A DNA stretch of 55,115 bases from positions 277,861 through 332,975 of the forward strand of contig VCMS01000137.1 in assembly GCA_022539475.1 (NCBI GenBank), written 5' to 3'. The DNA is from Gracilaria domingensis. Its lineage: Eukaryota; Rhodophyta; Florideophyceae; Gracilariales; Gracilariaceae. Every line of letters starts with the position of its first letter. Position 1 is the first letter of the stretch. The position numbers and the translations under genes were made by a program. Below the pieces are notes generated by a model, which did not search any database, had not been told where the DNA came from, and saw only the letters and a program-made list of their open reading frames with translations. This document shows positions 29,999-41,537 of this stretch, piece after piece.

Positions 29999-31808
29999 TC
30001 AACCTTTTATCACTGCCAATGGCCGCAGTTTGACACACTTTTTGGAAATCCCTGCCTGATTGCAGGTGTCGACCACAGCGGACACGTCTTTGTAACTCTT
30101 CGTATTCAATGGAAACATTCCATACATTAACTCACTAACTGTTAGTAATTGCTTCATATCAGAACGTTTAGACTCTCAATGGACACGCATCTTTCAAACT
30201 TACCTCCGGAGCTTCTTCAGTTACTAGCTTTGGAGAAGCAACTCGAATCGCAATGCCTTTTTCCTTCAGATTGTTTAACACTTCTTCATAATTGAGCTTT
30301 CGCCTGGATGCGGATCGACTTTGTGCTCTTCCGGCCCCATGGCACGTGGATCCGAAAGTCTCCTTCATTCCTTGCTCGGTTCCAAGAAGCACGTAACTAC
30401 ATGTTCCCATGGTTCCTCCCACCAGCACAGGCTGTCCTGTGAATTGGTAATCGCAAGGAATAAGAGGATGATGTGGGGGAAACGCTCGAGTTGCCCCCTT
30501 TCTGTGAACGAGAAGTTGCTTCATTTCGCCATCCACAACATGAGTTTCTACCTTTGCGATATTATGGCTTACATCGTAAATGAGGTGCATGTCTAGTTCC
30601 AATGGCGTCTTTCCGAACACTTTAGCGAACGCTTGTCTTGCAAGGAACGTCATTGAAGAGCGGTTAACCCAAGCAAAGTTTGCAGCAGCAGCCATTGATT
30701 TAAGATAGTCTTGTCCCTCCTGAGATGATATCCTCGCACACGCCAATTGTCTATCATTCACTTTGATTTCATCTCTCTCCATGGCCCTCTCCATTAGTTG
30801 CAACGCATCCGTCGCAACCTGATGACCCAAACCTCTGGAACCCGAATGAATCATGATTACCACTTGGCCCAACTTTCCGATGCCCATTTTCCGGGCTGCT
30901 ATAGGGTCAAATATCTCATCAACAACTTGAATCTCTGCGTAATGGTTCCCAGCACCAAGGGTGCCTAGCTGTGTTAAACCGCGTTTTTTTGCTCTCGGTG
31001 AAACTTTTGTGGGGTCCGCTTGCAACATTCTTCCGTACTCCTCACAATGCTCTTTATCTTCCGGCCACGCGTACCCCTCCCGCAAAGACCAGTCCATTCC
31101 AAGTTCCAGGGCTTCCTCGAGGGATTTCATGGTGGTGGGAATAATGCCCTTGGACCCAACTCCGACAGGAATGTGGTCAAAAAGGGTTTGAGCAAGCTGT
31201 TCTTTCAGGGGTTCCACGTCGCTTTCCATTAAGTTTGTACGAATTAGGCGCACACCGCAGTTAATATCGAACCCAACTCCTCCTGGAGACACCACAGCTT
31301 CCTTGTCACTCATATCAAAAGCTGCAACGTTTCCAATGGCGAAACCGTATCCTGAATGGACATCCGGCATAGCGATCGATCGATGTACAATACCAGGAAG
31401 AGAAGATACGTTTGCTATCTGTTTGACAGCTGGAATGAAACCACCAGCGCTCTCATTCTCACTGAACCGTTGCAGCTCGTCCTTAACAAGAGGTGCAAGA
31501 ACTTCATTGACGAAGAAAGTTCCCGGTGCTCTCATATTCGGTACAAAGCCGATGTCGATTTCGTAACGACATGGCGCAGTCTTATGCAAATAGGAGAGTT
31601 CGTCGTTAAAGGTTCGCTTTCCAGATTTCTTGGGCTGCGCCGTTTTCGGCATCGTCGGGAGCTCCGGAATGCCAGAGGGCAAAGGAGGTAACAGGCGTTG
31701 TGCTTCAAAGTTGCGAAGTGCGCACGAGTCGTGCCGCGCGACCCGCATGTTAGAAACAAGATTCTTATAGACAGATCTAACAGTGGCGCCAGCGCTGCAT
31801 GTATGCAA
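29999..31808 (-). CDS. RTCB: tRNA-splicing RNA ligase RtcB (two exons)
   Basis: RtcB joins RNA 2',3'-cyclic phosphate ends to 5'-OH ends in tRNA splicing. Exon 1 (31808-30204) encodes 535 residues and exon 2 (30097-29999) encodes the last 32 ([12 protein letters not shown]...VIKG). Seen residues are the metal-binding Cys in [12 protein letters not shown] (C184), H289 in [32 protein letters not shown], and the GMP-accepting His in STCHGAGR (H490). All catalytic positions appear intact. Human RtcB is about 505 residues. The extra ~52 residues before an internal Met at 31652 could be an organelle-targeting extension or 5' leader, so the start is uncertain. Archease and other partners are not in the window. 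Confidence 0.93.
30098..30203 (-). other. RtcB intron (106 bp)
   Basis: On the minus strand the donor is GAG|GTAAGT and the acceptor GAAG|AGTTAC. An exact TACTAAC branch-point sequence lies inside. Removal joins codon GAG to AGT in phase 0 and restores the conserved RtcB C-terminus ending in VIKG, so the intron is well supported. It is the only intron in the window proven by protein continuity. Confidence 0.92.
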
Positions 31809-32234
31809 TTTCTGTTCTGATTTGCTATTTTTCCACCTGTACGTTTACCAAGGGTAATACGTGTACAGATGTTAAATATATATAAATATCAAACTGAAAA
31901 AGATCAACGACCACGGAAAGATGCTATCAAACGTCGCCATCATGATGATGATGATGATCATAATAGGTGTAGACAAACGCTCTCTATTTTTGTGCATGGA
32001 GCTTCCTTCTCGGAAAAGGATACTATAACGCCAGAAGACCATTAACCATCCATCCTGCTGCTGGTCTGCAGATCGACACCTTCCCTCATGTTGATTCCTG
32101 ATGTCATTGTGAGCAATTGAAATAAGCGCACATCTTACATCTTTCTTTCCAGTGTTTGAGCGTTGAAGGGAGTGATGGAAACTGATAAGAAATAAGTACC
32201 CCAAATTTCTTTCCATCAAGAAGTATCGATTTCC

Positions 32235-32260
32235 GCATAATTATGCATGCATAATTATGC
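32235..32260. repeat. Perfect 26-bp palindrome
   Basis: The sequence starts GCATAATTATGC and is its own reverse complement over all 26 bases. It lies two bases before the left end of the MITE and may have been the insertion target. Confidence 0.95.
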
Positions 32261-32262
32261 AT

Positions 32263-32446
32263 CAGGGGCGTATTTGTGACTACCAAAATAGCCGAATAAA
32301 TAGTCAAATAGTCACAAGAGCTCCAAATCTAGTAGTCAGACCGCCGAAAAAGTGTCCAACAAATAAGATAATAACTACTCGTTTTGCTGGAATAGTCAGT
32401 GAATGTCCATAATTTAGCAAAACAGGTAGTCATAAATACGGCCCTG
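32263..32446. mobile_element. hAT-like MITE (184 bp)
   Basis: The ends are inverted repeats: CAGGGGCGTATTTGTGACTA (32263-32282) and TAGTCATAAATACGGCCCTG (32427-32446), matching at 18 of 20 positions when inverted. CAGGG ends are typical of hAT transposons. The inside has no coding capacity and repeats TAGTCA several times. No clean 8-bp target duplication is seen. Confidence 0.65.
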
Positions 32447-32855
32447 CGCATAATACAACCGCAGAAACGCCTGTAAGTCTAAAGGTAAACACATTGGCAT
32501 GCAGACTCTTTCTAAAAATCTCCCACCTGCTTCTATTCCACGGGCAGGTCTTCTCAATCAAATTTGAGACACAAAGACAGAGTGGCCCTGCTGAGCAATA
32601 TGCTGCTGAGTGTAGAAACCGACACAGTATTCGTTTGTTTACGTCGACCAAAATAAATTAGTTCCAGCAACGCTGTAGCTGGGCGCAATGAAAGAAGATT
32701 GGAGTATATATAGGAGGCAAATGATTTGTACTACGTAGCTCAAACATGTACTAAGTGAAATTTCTCACGATTTCTTTGTCATGGATTCAACACGTTTCGT
32801 GCAGACTAATTCTCCTATATAAACGGGCCTGAGGTTCATTAAGCACCTCTGCCTC

Positions 32856-33824
32856 TTATACTGGAACCAAGCGGAAATAATTTTTCCTGGGATTCTTTGC
32901 CGCTCCAAACTTCCGACACATGTCTGAACATTTGTGTTTCCTCAAGAAATCGCAAATATCTGCTTCCTTCCCATGCGAACTCTTGTCATCTGCATTTCTC
33001 ATCACCGGACCTGAAAGGAATATTGTCTTCTCCTTTTCGTCAACAAATCCCTCCAGGTTGGTCATCATTTGCTTCTTCTCACTATTTCTGATGCTGAAAT
33101 GGAGCAGAGCTTGCAGGATTTTATCGGAAGTGTGTGAACTCATATTTCGAAGATCCTTCGCCCTCTTGTAGAAAGGGTAATAATCTTCAAGGAAAGGTTC
33201 GAGGATATAAAAACGTTTAGAACAAGTTTGCTTCACTTTTCTTGGCACAATAACCTTCACCTTCCAGCCATCAGTGTCCACTTCGTTCAGAAAGGCTTCG
33301 ACCACTTTGGCACAATCTTTTGCTTCCTCAATAACTGCCGAACAATGGTCTCTGTCACAAGTGTGGCCACTGCGAACCTGTTTGAAAGCAACGAATTTGC
33401 CACTCTTTCCCTCTATATGCATTTTCGTCACTTTGAAGATCTTGCCGTGTTGGGAAACATGTCGTGCTCCAACGCAGCTCAGATTCACGATTTTGTCCGG
33501 AACTTCAACAACCACGTCTTTGTACGTCACTTTGGGGGTATCAACTTCCTTGAAATCCCACTCCTTTCGAGGCATACATACCTTTTTGCAAATGATCGTC
33601 TCACCGCTGTTTTTTTTCTTCTGTTTCTTTTCATCACATCGCTTTTTCATGCATGAGGAACATGAAGAACAGGGTTTGCAACAACGGGAATGGCTATGTT
33701 TCGAAGAAGACTCAGTACTAGATTTGGTGGAAGAAGAACTCGTTGGTGTCGTAGCGCACGGGTTCCAGCAGTATCTGCGACAGGGAATATAATACTTCTT
33801 GTGGTGACAGCAGTTTCCAGTCAT
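32856..33824 (-). CDS. Cysteine-rich alpha-kinase-fold protein, probably a pseudokinase
   Basis: An intact frame encodes 322 residues. Residues 1-65 are rich in Cys, Ser and His (NCCHHKK, CCKPCSSCSSC). Residues ~95-310 follow the alpha-kinase fold: VAFK (~145-148) at the nucleotide-binding lysine, FYILEPFLEDYYPFYKRA (205-222), and a C-terminal zinc module with H242 and H297-K-C299-x3-C303 (FLRKHKCSDMCRKFG). The last is the best match to eEF2K/TRPM7-type kinases. The expected DxQG acid is replaced by N256 (TNLEG), and the expected TDP aspartate by G272 (LSGP). So the fold and zinc site look preserved but the catalytic acids are lost. No signal peptide is seen. A TATA box stands 140 bases upstream. 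Confidence 0.6.
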   Translation of the reverse strand: MTGNCCHHKKYYIPCRRYCWNPCATTPTSSSSTKSSTESSSKHSHSRCCKPCSSCSSCMKKRCDEKKQKKKNSGETIICKKVCMPRKEWDFKEVDTPKVTYKDVVVEVPDKIVNLSCVGARHVSQHGKIFKVTKMHIEGKSGKFVAFKQVRSGHTCDRDHCSAVIEEAKDCAKVVEAFLNEVDTDGWKVKVIVPRKVKQTCSKRFYILEPFLEDYYPFYKRAKDLRNMSSHTSDKILQALLHFSIRNSEKKQMMTNLEGFVDEKEKTIFLSGPVMRNADDKSSHGKEADICDFLRKHKCSDMCRKFGAAKNPRKNYFRLVPV

Positions 33825-33963
33825 ATTGAAGAGTCTTATTACGCGGAATAGAGTTCAGCAGAATACGGTGGATATGACCAGGATTGCAGGGTGAGAGTGA
33901 GAGGGATGATGTTTGATGAGGGAAGGAGATGATTAGATTGTGAAGGGCTTGTCAAACTGACGG

Positions 33964-33971
33964 CTTTTATA
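33964..33971 (-). promoter_or_regulatory. TATA box of the alpha-kinase-like gene
   Basis: The minus-strand sequence CGCTATAAAAGCCG contains TATAAAAG, 140 bases upstream of the ATG at 33824. Position and sequence fit a polymerase II TATA box. Confidence 0.5.
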
Positions 33972-35945
33972 GCGGTTCATCGAGACAAGAGCAACCTTGT
34001 CTTGATCACCGCTGCTTCCAGCTACACGTGCAATGAATACGAAACGGGCGCATATCGGGGCTGGAATGCGAAGCCTCCATATTGTGAACAAGCAGGTAAG
34101 ATACGTGAAGCGCATTTGATAACGAGCGCGAGATGGGGGGGGGGGGGGGGGGGGGGGTCTGCCTAAACAAGAAGGGAAGACGTAACGTCCTTCCGATACT
34201 TTTTCTGCATGGAATGTATAGTAGTTATGATGTCCTGATTCAGTCCTTCTCAAGAGGCATTGGATACGTTGGACGTCCTTAGATTATTCGTTTTACAGTT
34301 TAGCTTTTAACTTGGATTCATTGTAGAGCTGTACAATATATCTACCTTAAGAACTGAAAGATTGGTTTGGAAAAGAACTGAGCATGTATCTTTTTGTTGA
34401 GAGTCTGTTCGAAAGAGCAGCAGCAGCAGCTACTCCGCAATGAGTTGTTCCATCCTTAATTCGAGAAGAAAAGATGGCTAATATTGTCCGTATCATAGCA
34501 GATGAAAGGAGGGCTTATGAATACATCTAGCCGCAGTGGAAGCAAGCTCTCGAATGCTGTCAACAAATGCTGCTGTGTATCATTTCATCCTTGATTGGAA
34601 CGGGTGGAATTTTTTGTATCTTTCCGGATCGGCTCGTTATGATATGAGCGAATGAAATACGTTCAGTATTATTTAGCTCATTGGAGACGCAAAACTGCTG
34701 TCAGAGAAAGTTTAAGCCATGGACACGTGCAACGTACGTTAAGTCATTCTCTAACAAGATTGGAGGCAACATGGAAGACAAACCCCAAAGCTGAAAGGAG
34801 TGACGCATGGCAACTCAAAAAGAAGAGACTTGCAGGAGACCTTCGAAGCCCAGACCTTCCAGCTCTAAGGCGAGAAAGTTTTGCGCTTTGCTTTAGATTG
34901 GTTCAAGACATAATGAGTTGAAGGTACGTTTTATATCTCAACGATGTCGTGGATCATCAAAACAGCACTTCTGCACCGAGACGATCCAACCGAGACTATG
35001 TTTCCTATACGTAGAAGAACATCTAAAAGAGACGTACACGAAGAAAGGAAGAAACAAGATTGAGAGTCAGAATCACGCTGAGTGCGCCAGAGCGACTTGT
35101 TGAGATGGGCATACGTTTTTGTCGACAGATCCCCAACAGGAAAGAGTTCGAAGCTACAGACGCCAATGTTCAGCGGCGATTTTCTATTATCCCGATGTCC
35201 TTCTACGTAGAAGTCAAGTATGGCAAGATTTGTCTTGTGTGTGAAGCGTTGGCACTCTACTGAGGACGAAGCAAGCTTGAGAACGCAAATTTCAAGAGTG
35301 TTGTCAAGATAATTTTCATTGCCAGGCATCCTTACATTATCTCCACTCAGCACCATATCGATAGAAACATACAGAACGTGGGAAGCTAGAGCTGGAGTTT
35401 GTTCTTCAAAGCAGCTGCATCGCGTAGAACGGGCGAACAGGCACGGTCCTGAATCTCGAGAGAAAAGGCAGCGCTTTCCTGTGGACCGAAGTGGAGCAAC
35501 GCTCAGGCGGTATGGAAAGTGGTTTCCTTCACTTTCTAGCGTCTGTAATGCGCAAGAGGCGCGTGCAGGCAGACGCTTCGCTTTGTTTTATGGAGTTGGA
35601 GCGTTGAAGCAGTAGGGGCACAAACAACGGAGCATTTGTCAACGTTTCGCGCAGTGCCGCGCACTTGTCGATACCGTGTCCACGACACGGGCGACCAAGG
35701 GCTTCAAGACCGGCAAGAGCAAAAAGCTTCCGCTATTTTACGTCCGCGTCTGAAAGGGGGTGTTTTGCTAGCACTGGACGCATGCAAACTTTTGGCACAC
35801 GTTCAGGGTTGGATCAATGGCCCGCAGCCCCGGCGAGTTGGGTTGCAGCCGATTGAGCTCCTTCGTTCAGAAAGCCCACGGTCGGGACGACCCCGTTCTC
35901 GGCGCGACGGGCCGTTCCGCCGGTTTCTTATGCCCGTCAGTAGCT
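33972..35945. other. Intergenic region upstream of SF3B3
   Basis: Nothing gene-like is supported. A run of 23 G (34135-34157) and a CAG/AGC triplet run (~34418-34433) are the only simple repeats. Frames up to ~140 codons occur but show no family motif. Confidence 0.55.
34135..34157 (+). repeat. 23-base G homopolymer
   Basis: An uninterrupted run of 23 G lies between a conserved-looking AT-balanced flank and TCTGCC. Such tracts form G-quadruplexes and are prone to length error. Confidence 0.95.
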
Positions 35946-38900
35946 ATGAAGCTCTACCATTTGACCGCCATTCCATCCACAGTTGTGCACCATCTCATAC
36001 TGGGCTCATTCACGGCGCCGCGCCAGCAGGAACTGGTCACCGCCTCTTCCTCTACGCTTCAGTTATATCGTCTGCAACCAAAGCAGTCGCAATTGGAACC
36101 TCTCTTTCGTCTTGACACTTTCTGTCAAATCACTCAATTGAGCACTTTTAGACTCCCCGGAACCCGTCGAGATCACATCATCTTGTTAACAGACTCCGGT
36201 AATCTCACTGTTCTAAAGGCCGATATTTCTGCTCGTTCGTTTACACGACTCCATTGCGAGCCCTTTGGAAGAACTGGAATTCGAAGATGTGTTCCTTCAC
36301 ATCACTTAGCCGTCGAACCACAGGGACGCGCGTGCATGATTAGCGCGCTGGAACGACAAAAGTTTTGTTATGTATTCAACAGGGACGCGGAAGACCGTGT
36401 CACGGTTTCTTCCCCACTGTCCCATCAGAAATCTAACGTCGTTACCTACAATACCGTCGCCGTTGATGTTGGCTTCGAGAATCCTTTGTTTGCCGCGCTT
36501 GAGCGATCATATGCCTCCGACGCCAAGAAAATGCTTGTATACTATGAACTCGACCTCGGGCTCAATACCCTTGTGAGAAAACATCAGTCTGCAGTTCGTG
36601 ATTCTTCGTACGTCTTGTTGACAGTACCGGGTAGTGATGATGGACCAGGCGGAGTCTTAGTATGCAGTGAAGGCTTTGTTTCGTATCGAAATCTTCTAGA
36701 AGAAGATGAAGATGGTTTTCTTACGAATGCTAACGTACCATATATGATGGAAGCACGCCTCCCCTATCGGCAATACAATCCTTCCGGGACAATGGTTGTT
36801 TCCGGTACAATGTACCATGACCGAAAGAGCAATGACTTCTTCTTCCTTTTGTGTACAGAACACGGTGATCTTGTCAAGGCAGATCTTGAATGGAAAGCAG
36901 GAGAAGGTGTCACTGCGCTTAAGCTTGCTTACTTCGATTCCCTGCCAACGCCGGCTGTAGGCCTGTGCATTTTTCGATCAGGCTTCATGTTCCTCGCGTT
37001 AGAGGGATCAGATTCACTTTTGCTACAATTCAGAACGCTGGATGTTCCTCAAGAAAACTCTGGTCAGGCGAGCGTACGTTTCTCTGCGTCGAGCCTCATG
37101 GATATAGACGTAGGTACCACGAAGAACGACAACGTTTCAATATCTGAGAGGTCAAAGCTTCTGTATGTACCAAAACCTCGCCTCGAGTTCTTGCAGCTTG
37201 TAGCGTCTATGGATTCTTTTGCACCACTGCTTTCACACTCAACCATCTCCCTACAATCCGGTGAGACAGCCTTGCTTTGTGCGACCGGAAGGGGTTCAGC
37301 TGGTTCCGTACGTCTGGTGCGACGTGGTATTGGAATACTTCCAATGTCGGACCCTCTGAACATGGGTGGTCAAATTACTAACATATATGCCTTCAAGAAG
37401 AGCTCAGAAGCCTTCTACGACGAGCTCATTGTTGTTTCTTTCGATAAACGTACTAAAGTTCTCGCTGTCGGGGAGACAAAGGTCGAGGAGACGGCTGAAT
37501 CAGGCTTTGAACTCAACGGACCAACGCTCTGCGCTGCCCAGATGGGCGTCTCCTCTCTTGTTCAGGTTCATAAACAAGGTGTAAGATATGTTCCTGGCGG
37601 GAGGACGAGTGACACTACTGAGTGGAAGCCACCTGTTCCGTCACGAATAACTGCTGCATGTTGTAATCGTGCCCAGCTTATTGTAAGTCTTTCATCTGGT
37701 ACTCTTGTCTATTTTGAAGTCGATAGTGCAAATGATCTCTTGTTAGAGGTGGACAAAGTTCCAGGGGCTTTGCAGCCGGCTGGTGGAAATGAGTTTGTAA
37801 CGCATGGTGTCGCTGAAGACGGCAAAGTACCTGTACTCACAATTGCTGATGCATCGATCGGAAGAGCGAAAGCGTCGATATTTGCTGTCGCGGATGGTGG
37901 TTCTAACAGAGTACGATTATACCAGGTGCAGTCGAACGGAAAATTACAGTCTCTTGGACTTCATGTTGCTCCGGCTGTTGTGGAAAGCTTGGCGCTCATC
38001 GACTTCGGGTATATTGAATCGACAAAAGAAGGCAGTATCTGGAAAGCTGATACAGCGAAAGTAACATACGAACCCATGCTAAGCCTTGTTATTGGTACCA
38101 GACACGGTGCAATGGTTAGACTACATGTTGATTCTTTGACTGGTGCTATGTCCGGAAAGAGAAGCAAGTTTCTCGGACCTGACCCCGTATATGTACGAGC
38201 TGCTAGACTTGCAGGTGTTCCTACCTGTCTGGTTGTTGGAAGCCGGCCATGGCTCCTTTTTCGGCAGGGCAGCCGTCTGGTTGCGTCGCAAATGTGTTCA
38301 GATACATTTGAGAAAGCCGCCGCCTTTTCTTCTGAGCAATCCCCCGATGGCCTTGTGGCTGTCAATGGATCACAGGTACACCTTCTTTGCATTGATTTGC
38401 AACAGCCGATAACATCATCTGGGCAATTACCCGCAAAGACGCCGCTGCCGTGTGTACCGGTTTCTACGGTTATTGGCTCTTCGTTTCAGATTTCACGAAC
38501 GAGAACTCTGGGAACGCCAAGGAGGTTGATTTCGATTGACAACAACGGCAAAGGTAACACGAGCCCAGAACAGGCCAACGGGGCGTATGGTAAACATGCA
38601 GCTCCAGGATTGGTTGGCATCATCGAGACGGATCATTGCAGGAAGCTATCGAATAAGTTTATCAAGAGCATTTCAAATGGGGTTGAGGCCCAGGTAGATT
38701 CAGATATGTCAAGGGAGAAAGACCGCATCAATATCATCAAACCTGCAAGCCCCGGAGTCTGGTTTTCACGTCTACGGGTTTTGAGATTGTTTGCAGACGA
38801 CGAAAATGCTGTGCTTAACGATGAGGTCGAGGATCAAGAGGACGAATTTGACGCAACGAATTTGTTTCAAAATGAAGGGCAGGCGGCTTGCAAAGAAATT

Positions 38901-40087
38901 GACGTTATAGGCGTACCGGATAAGAACGAAGGTTTTCTCTGCTCTTGTGCAAGCAAAACTCTTGGGGGAGGCGAAAAAACCGAAGACACACATTGCTATT
39001 TAGTAGCAAGTGTAGCAAAGAATTTTGCGCCTTCTGGGACCGGTCCAAGGCAAGCGAAAGATTCGAAACTACGGTCTGAACAAGAGACCAAGCCGCATGG
39101 AGCACTTCGCGTGTATCGCGTGGACAAGAAGACGAGAAAGCCAGTGTTTCTGCACGAAACAATGATCGAGGAGCCTTCTTACGCGGTAGTGGCTTTTCGT
39201 GACATGGTGCTGGTTGGTGTTGGTAGAGCCATTCGTTTGTATGATTTAGGTAAGCGAAAGTTGTTGAGGAAGGGGGAATGTAAACAGGCAGTTGGAAACA
39301 GAGTCACGGCTATTGCGGTATGCGGCGGAGATAGGGTTTTTGTCGGAGACGTCCAGGAGTCTGTGACGTTGTTCAAGTATACAGCCGGTACTGGACTGGG
39401 AAGAAGCGTGGACTATAACAGCGTCAATGTGGAGCGACAGGGAGGCCGATTCGTCTGTATTGCGAATGATACGCTTTGCAGATGGGTTGTCAGCCTCGTG
39501 GCGCTGATTATAGCACAGTGTGTGGAAGTGACAAGTTCGGGAACGTGTTTGTTCTTCGCATTCCACCAGAACTTGCTTCAGAGGCTGAGGAGCTTATGGG
39601 AGTTGTAGCTCTGGAGAAAGGTGCTGGCATCGGGGGCTCCGTTAGGGGTACACATCAGTTAAGTGTGGAGGCGTGTATCCATGTTGGGGGAACAGTTGTA
39701 GGCCTCTCTCTTGGTCGGTTGAATGGACGAACGGCGATCGAGATGGGTCCACAAGGTGAAGATGACGAGTCGCAGAACGCTATTATATATGCCACGATGG
39801 ATGGAGCAGTCGGAGTTCTGGTGCCGTTGGCTGCGTGGAACGATGCTGAATTCGTGCGTCTGGTGGAGCATGAGATGCGCAGACGGTATACCACTATCTG
39901 CGGAAGAGATCACCTGGCTTATCGGTCTTCGTTTTATGCGGTGAAGAACGTTGTTGATGGAGACTTGTGTGAGATGCTAGGCGCTCTGCCTCATGAAGAC
40001 ATTTTGAAGTGTTGCAATGTTATTGGGCAACCAGTATCGGAGGTGATGAGGAGGATTGAAGAGCTGCGCGAAAGTTGGCTCGGATGA
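35946..40087 (+). CDS. SF3B3: Splicing factor 3B subunit 3 (SF3B3/SAP130), one frameshift
   Basis: SF3B3 is a three-beta-propeller subunit of the U2 snRNP SF3b complex that recognises the branch site. The start MKLYHLTAIPS at 35946 matches the family N-terminus. Diagnostic blocks follow: AVDVGFENPLFAALE, LVYYELDLGLN, VPGSDDGPGGVLVCSE, EHGDLVKADLEW, YLGPDPVY-like FLGPDPVYVRAARL, AFSSEQSPDGLVAVNG, VGVGRAIRLYDLGKRKLLRK and VFVGDVQESV. Near 39510-39530 the frame slips: DTLCRWVVS is in the first register and ADYSTVCGSDKFGNVFVLRI in the next, with no room for an intron. The second part runs to 40087 (CGRDHLAYRSSFYAVKNVVD, VDGDLCEML). Total coding is ~1380 residues against ~1217 in human, the excess being an insert at ~850-1020. 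A one-base error in the assembly is the simplest reading for this essential gene. Confidence 0.92.
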
Positions 40088-40781
40088 GTTGAATCACGTC
40101 ATCGCAATTCTGCGACGAGGATGAACTGAGAGCAACATCTACAGGTATTGAGCAATGGATACTTGAGTACCATACGGTATCGTCGGTACCCTGAACTTGT
40201 GCGCAGCGGTACCTTTGGTACCTTTGGTACGGAGGGCTATCCTTAAGATACCTTTGGCTGCTCGCTCACAGCGGTGGGAAAGCCATTCGGTAGCCGACGT
40301 CATTGATCCAGCGCTGGCTCTGTTTTGAGAACTTGCTCTTCGGTTTGATGGATTGACGAAGTTGGGCCTTGGGGTGTAAACGATGTAAAAAAATATCAAA
40401 TAAAAAGTTAAGATTAAACCAAACTCATGAACTCTCAAAGAAGATCCGTTGCTCGTGAGCGAGTGCCTCTTCCCATGGTTGATCCTCTTCACGGTCTTTG
40501 AAATACGAAAGCATATCCCAACAGTCACAAGTGCGACGCACTTCTCAAGAAAATTTGAGGCAGAAGAACGACACATTCTCGTCGAGCTGAGCGTTCATCC
40601 TTTCGTCGGATCCCCAAATCGCGACGTCATCAGCGCTGACATCGAGCGCCACAATCCGAGTATCTTGACTTTGAGCTGCCGAAACCTGCGTTGACTTGCG
40701 TGTCACCCAACTCCTGCGCAGATATAGATAAAAATCCATACTTCCCAACGAATTTAGTCCTGTTTCATGCAGTACTAAAAG
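40088..40781. other. Intergenic region SF3B3-RPB7
   Basis: No gene is supported. A small direct repeat GGTACCTTT lies at 40208-40230. A frame on the minus strand is the shadow of RPB7. Confidence 0.6.
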
Positions 40782-41309
40782 ATGCCGTTCTTTGTGCTCG
40801 TGCTCAATCGCCGCGTGCAGATCCACCCGAAGTTCTTCGGCGCTAGCTTGCAAGAAATACTCACGAAGCGTCTTATGATAGAAGTGGAGGGCACCTTTGC
40901 TGGAAGATTCGGTTTCATTGTGGCCGTCCTGAAAGTTGAGGGAGAAATACCGGTAGCCGAGTTGGACGACAGCACAGGCTTCGCAATTTTTCCCTTGGCG
41001 TATCAAGCGGTCGTGTTTCGTCCATTTAAGGGAGAGGTTTTGGATAGTATCGTCACGAAGGTGACGGAGCACGGCTTTTTCGCTGAATGTGGGCCGCTTA
41101 CTGTGTTTGTCTCCCATTACTCGATTCCAGCCGACATGGAATACGAGTTCAAAGACCAAGAAGAACCCTATTGGAAAGGGAGCCAACGAGAAGATGATAT
41201 ACACAAGGGCACACCAGTCAGACTTCGTATTATAGGGCTCAAAATAGAAGCCACGGAGATTTCTGCGACCGCAACAATACAGGACCCATACCTCGGACGA
41301 TTGGAGTAA
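40782..41309 (+). CDS. RPB7: RNA polymerase II subunit RPB7
   Basis: An intact 175-residue frame (family length ~171-175). The N-terminal RNP-like half begins MPFFVLVLNRRVQIHPKFFG and contains GRFGFIVAVL and YQAVVFRPFKGEVLDSIVTK. The C-terminal S1/OB domain has VTEHGFFAECGPLTVFVSHY and GTPVRLRIIGLKIEATEISA. RPB7 forms the stalk with RPB4 and binds emerging RNA. The gene is convergent with RPS2, 228 bases apart. No intron is present. Confidence 0.96.
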   Translation: MPFFVLVLNRRVQIHPKFFGASLQEILTKRLMIEVEGTFAGRFGFIVAVLKVEGEIPVAELDDSTGFAIFPLAYQAVVFRPFKGEVLDSIVTKVTEHGFFAECGPLTVFVSHYSIPADMEYEFKDQEEPYWKGSQREDDIHKGTPVRLRIIGLKIEATEISATATIQDPYLGRLE

Positions 41310-41537
41310 GACCAGCAAGCGGATGTGAAATACTCATTTGCACGCTGAACTCGTTGCGAGTGCTAAACCTTGACTAAATGATAATCTTCAGGAGCCCCAA
41401 TTGGTTTTCATGCGCAACTCTGCATCTCATAACAACTTCTCATGCGTGAAAAGCAACGTGAACAAGACTGACGAAGACTAGCAAGGATCTTTACTCCTCT
41501 ATCTCTCAGTTTACGAGTGATACTAATCTTCAGATAT

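Larger units (their letters stand above)
31872..32855. other. Intergenic region with a MITE
   Basis: There is no gene here. A short CAT/GAT microsatellite lies near 31935-31960, and a perfect 26-bp A+T-rich palindrome and a hAT-like MITE are annotated separately. Confidence 0.6.

Noticed and set aside
40545..41318. 257-codon minus-strand frame
   Set aside because: Antisense shadow of the RPB7 gene, which is certain.
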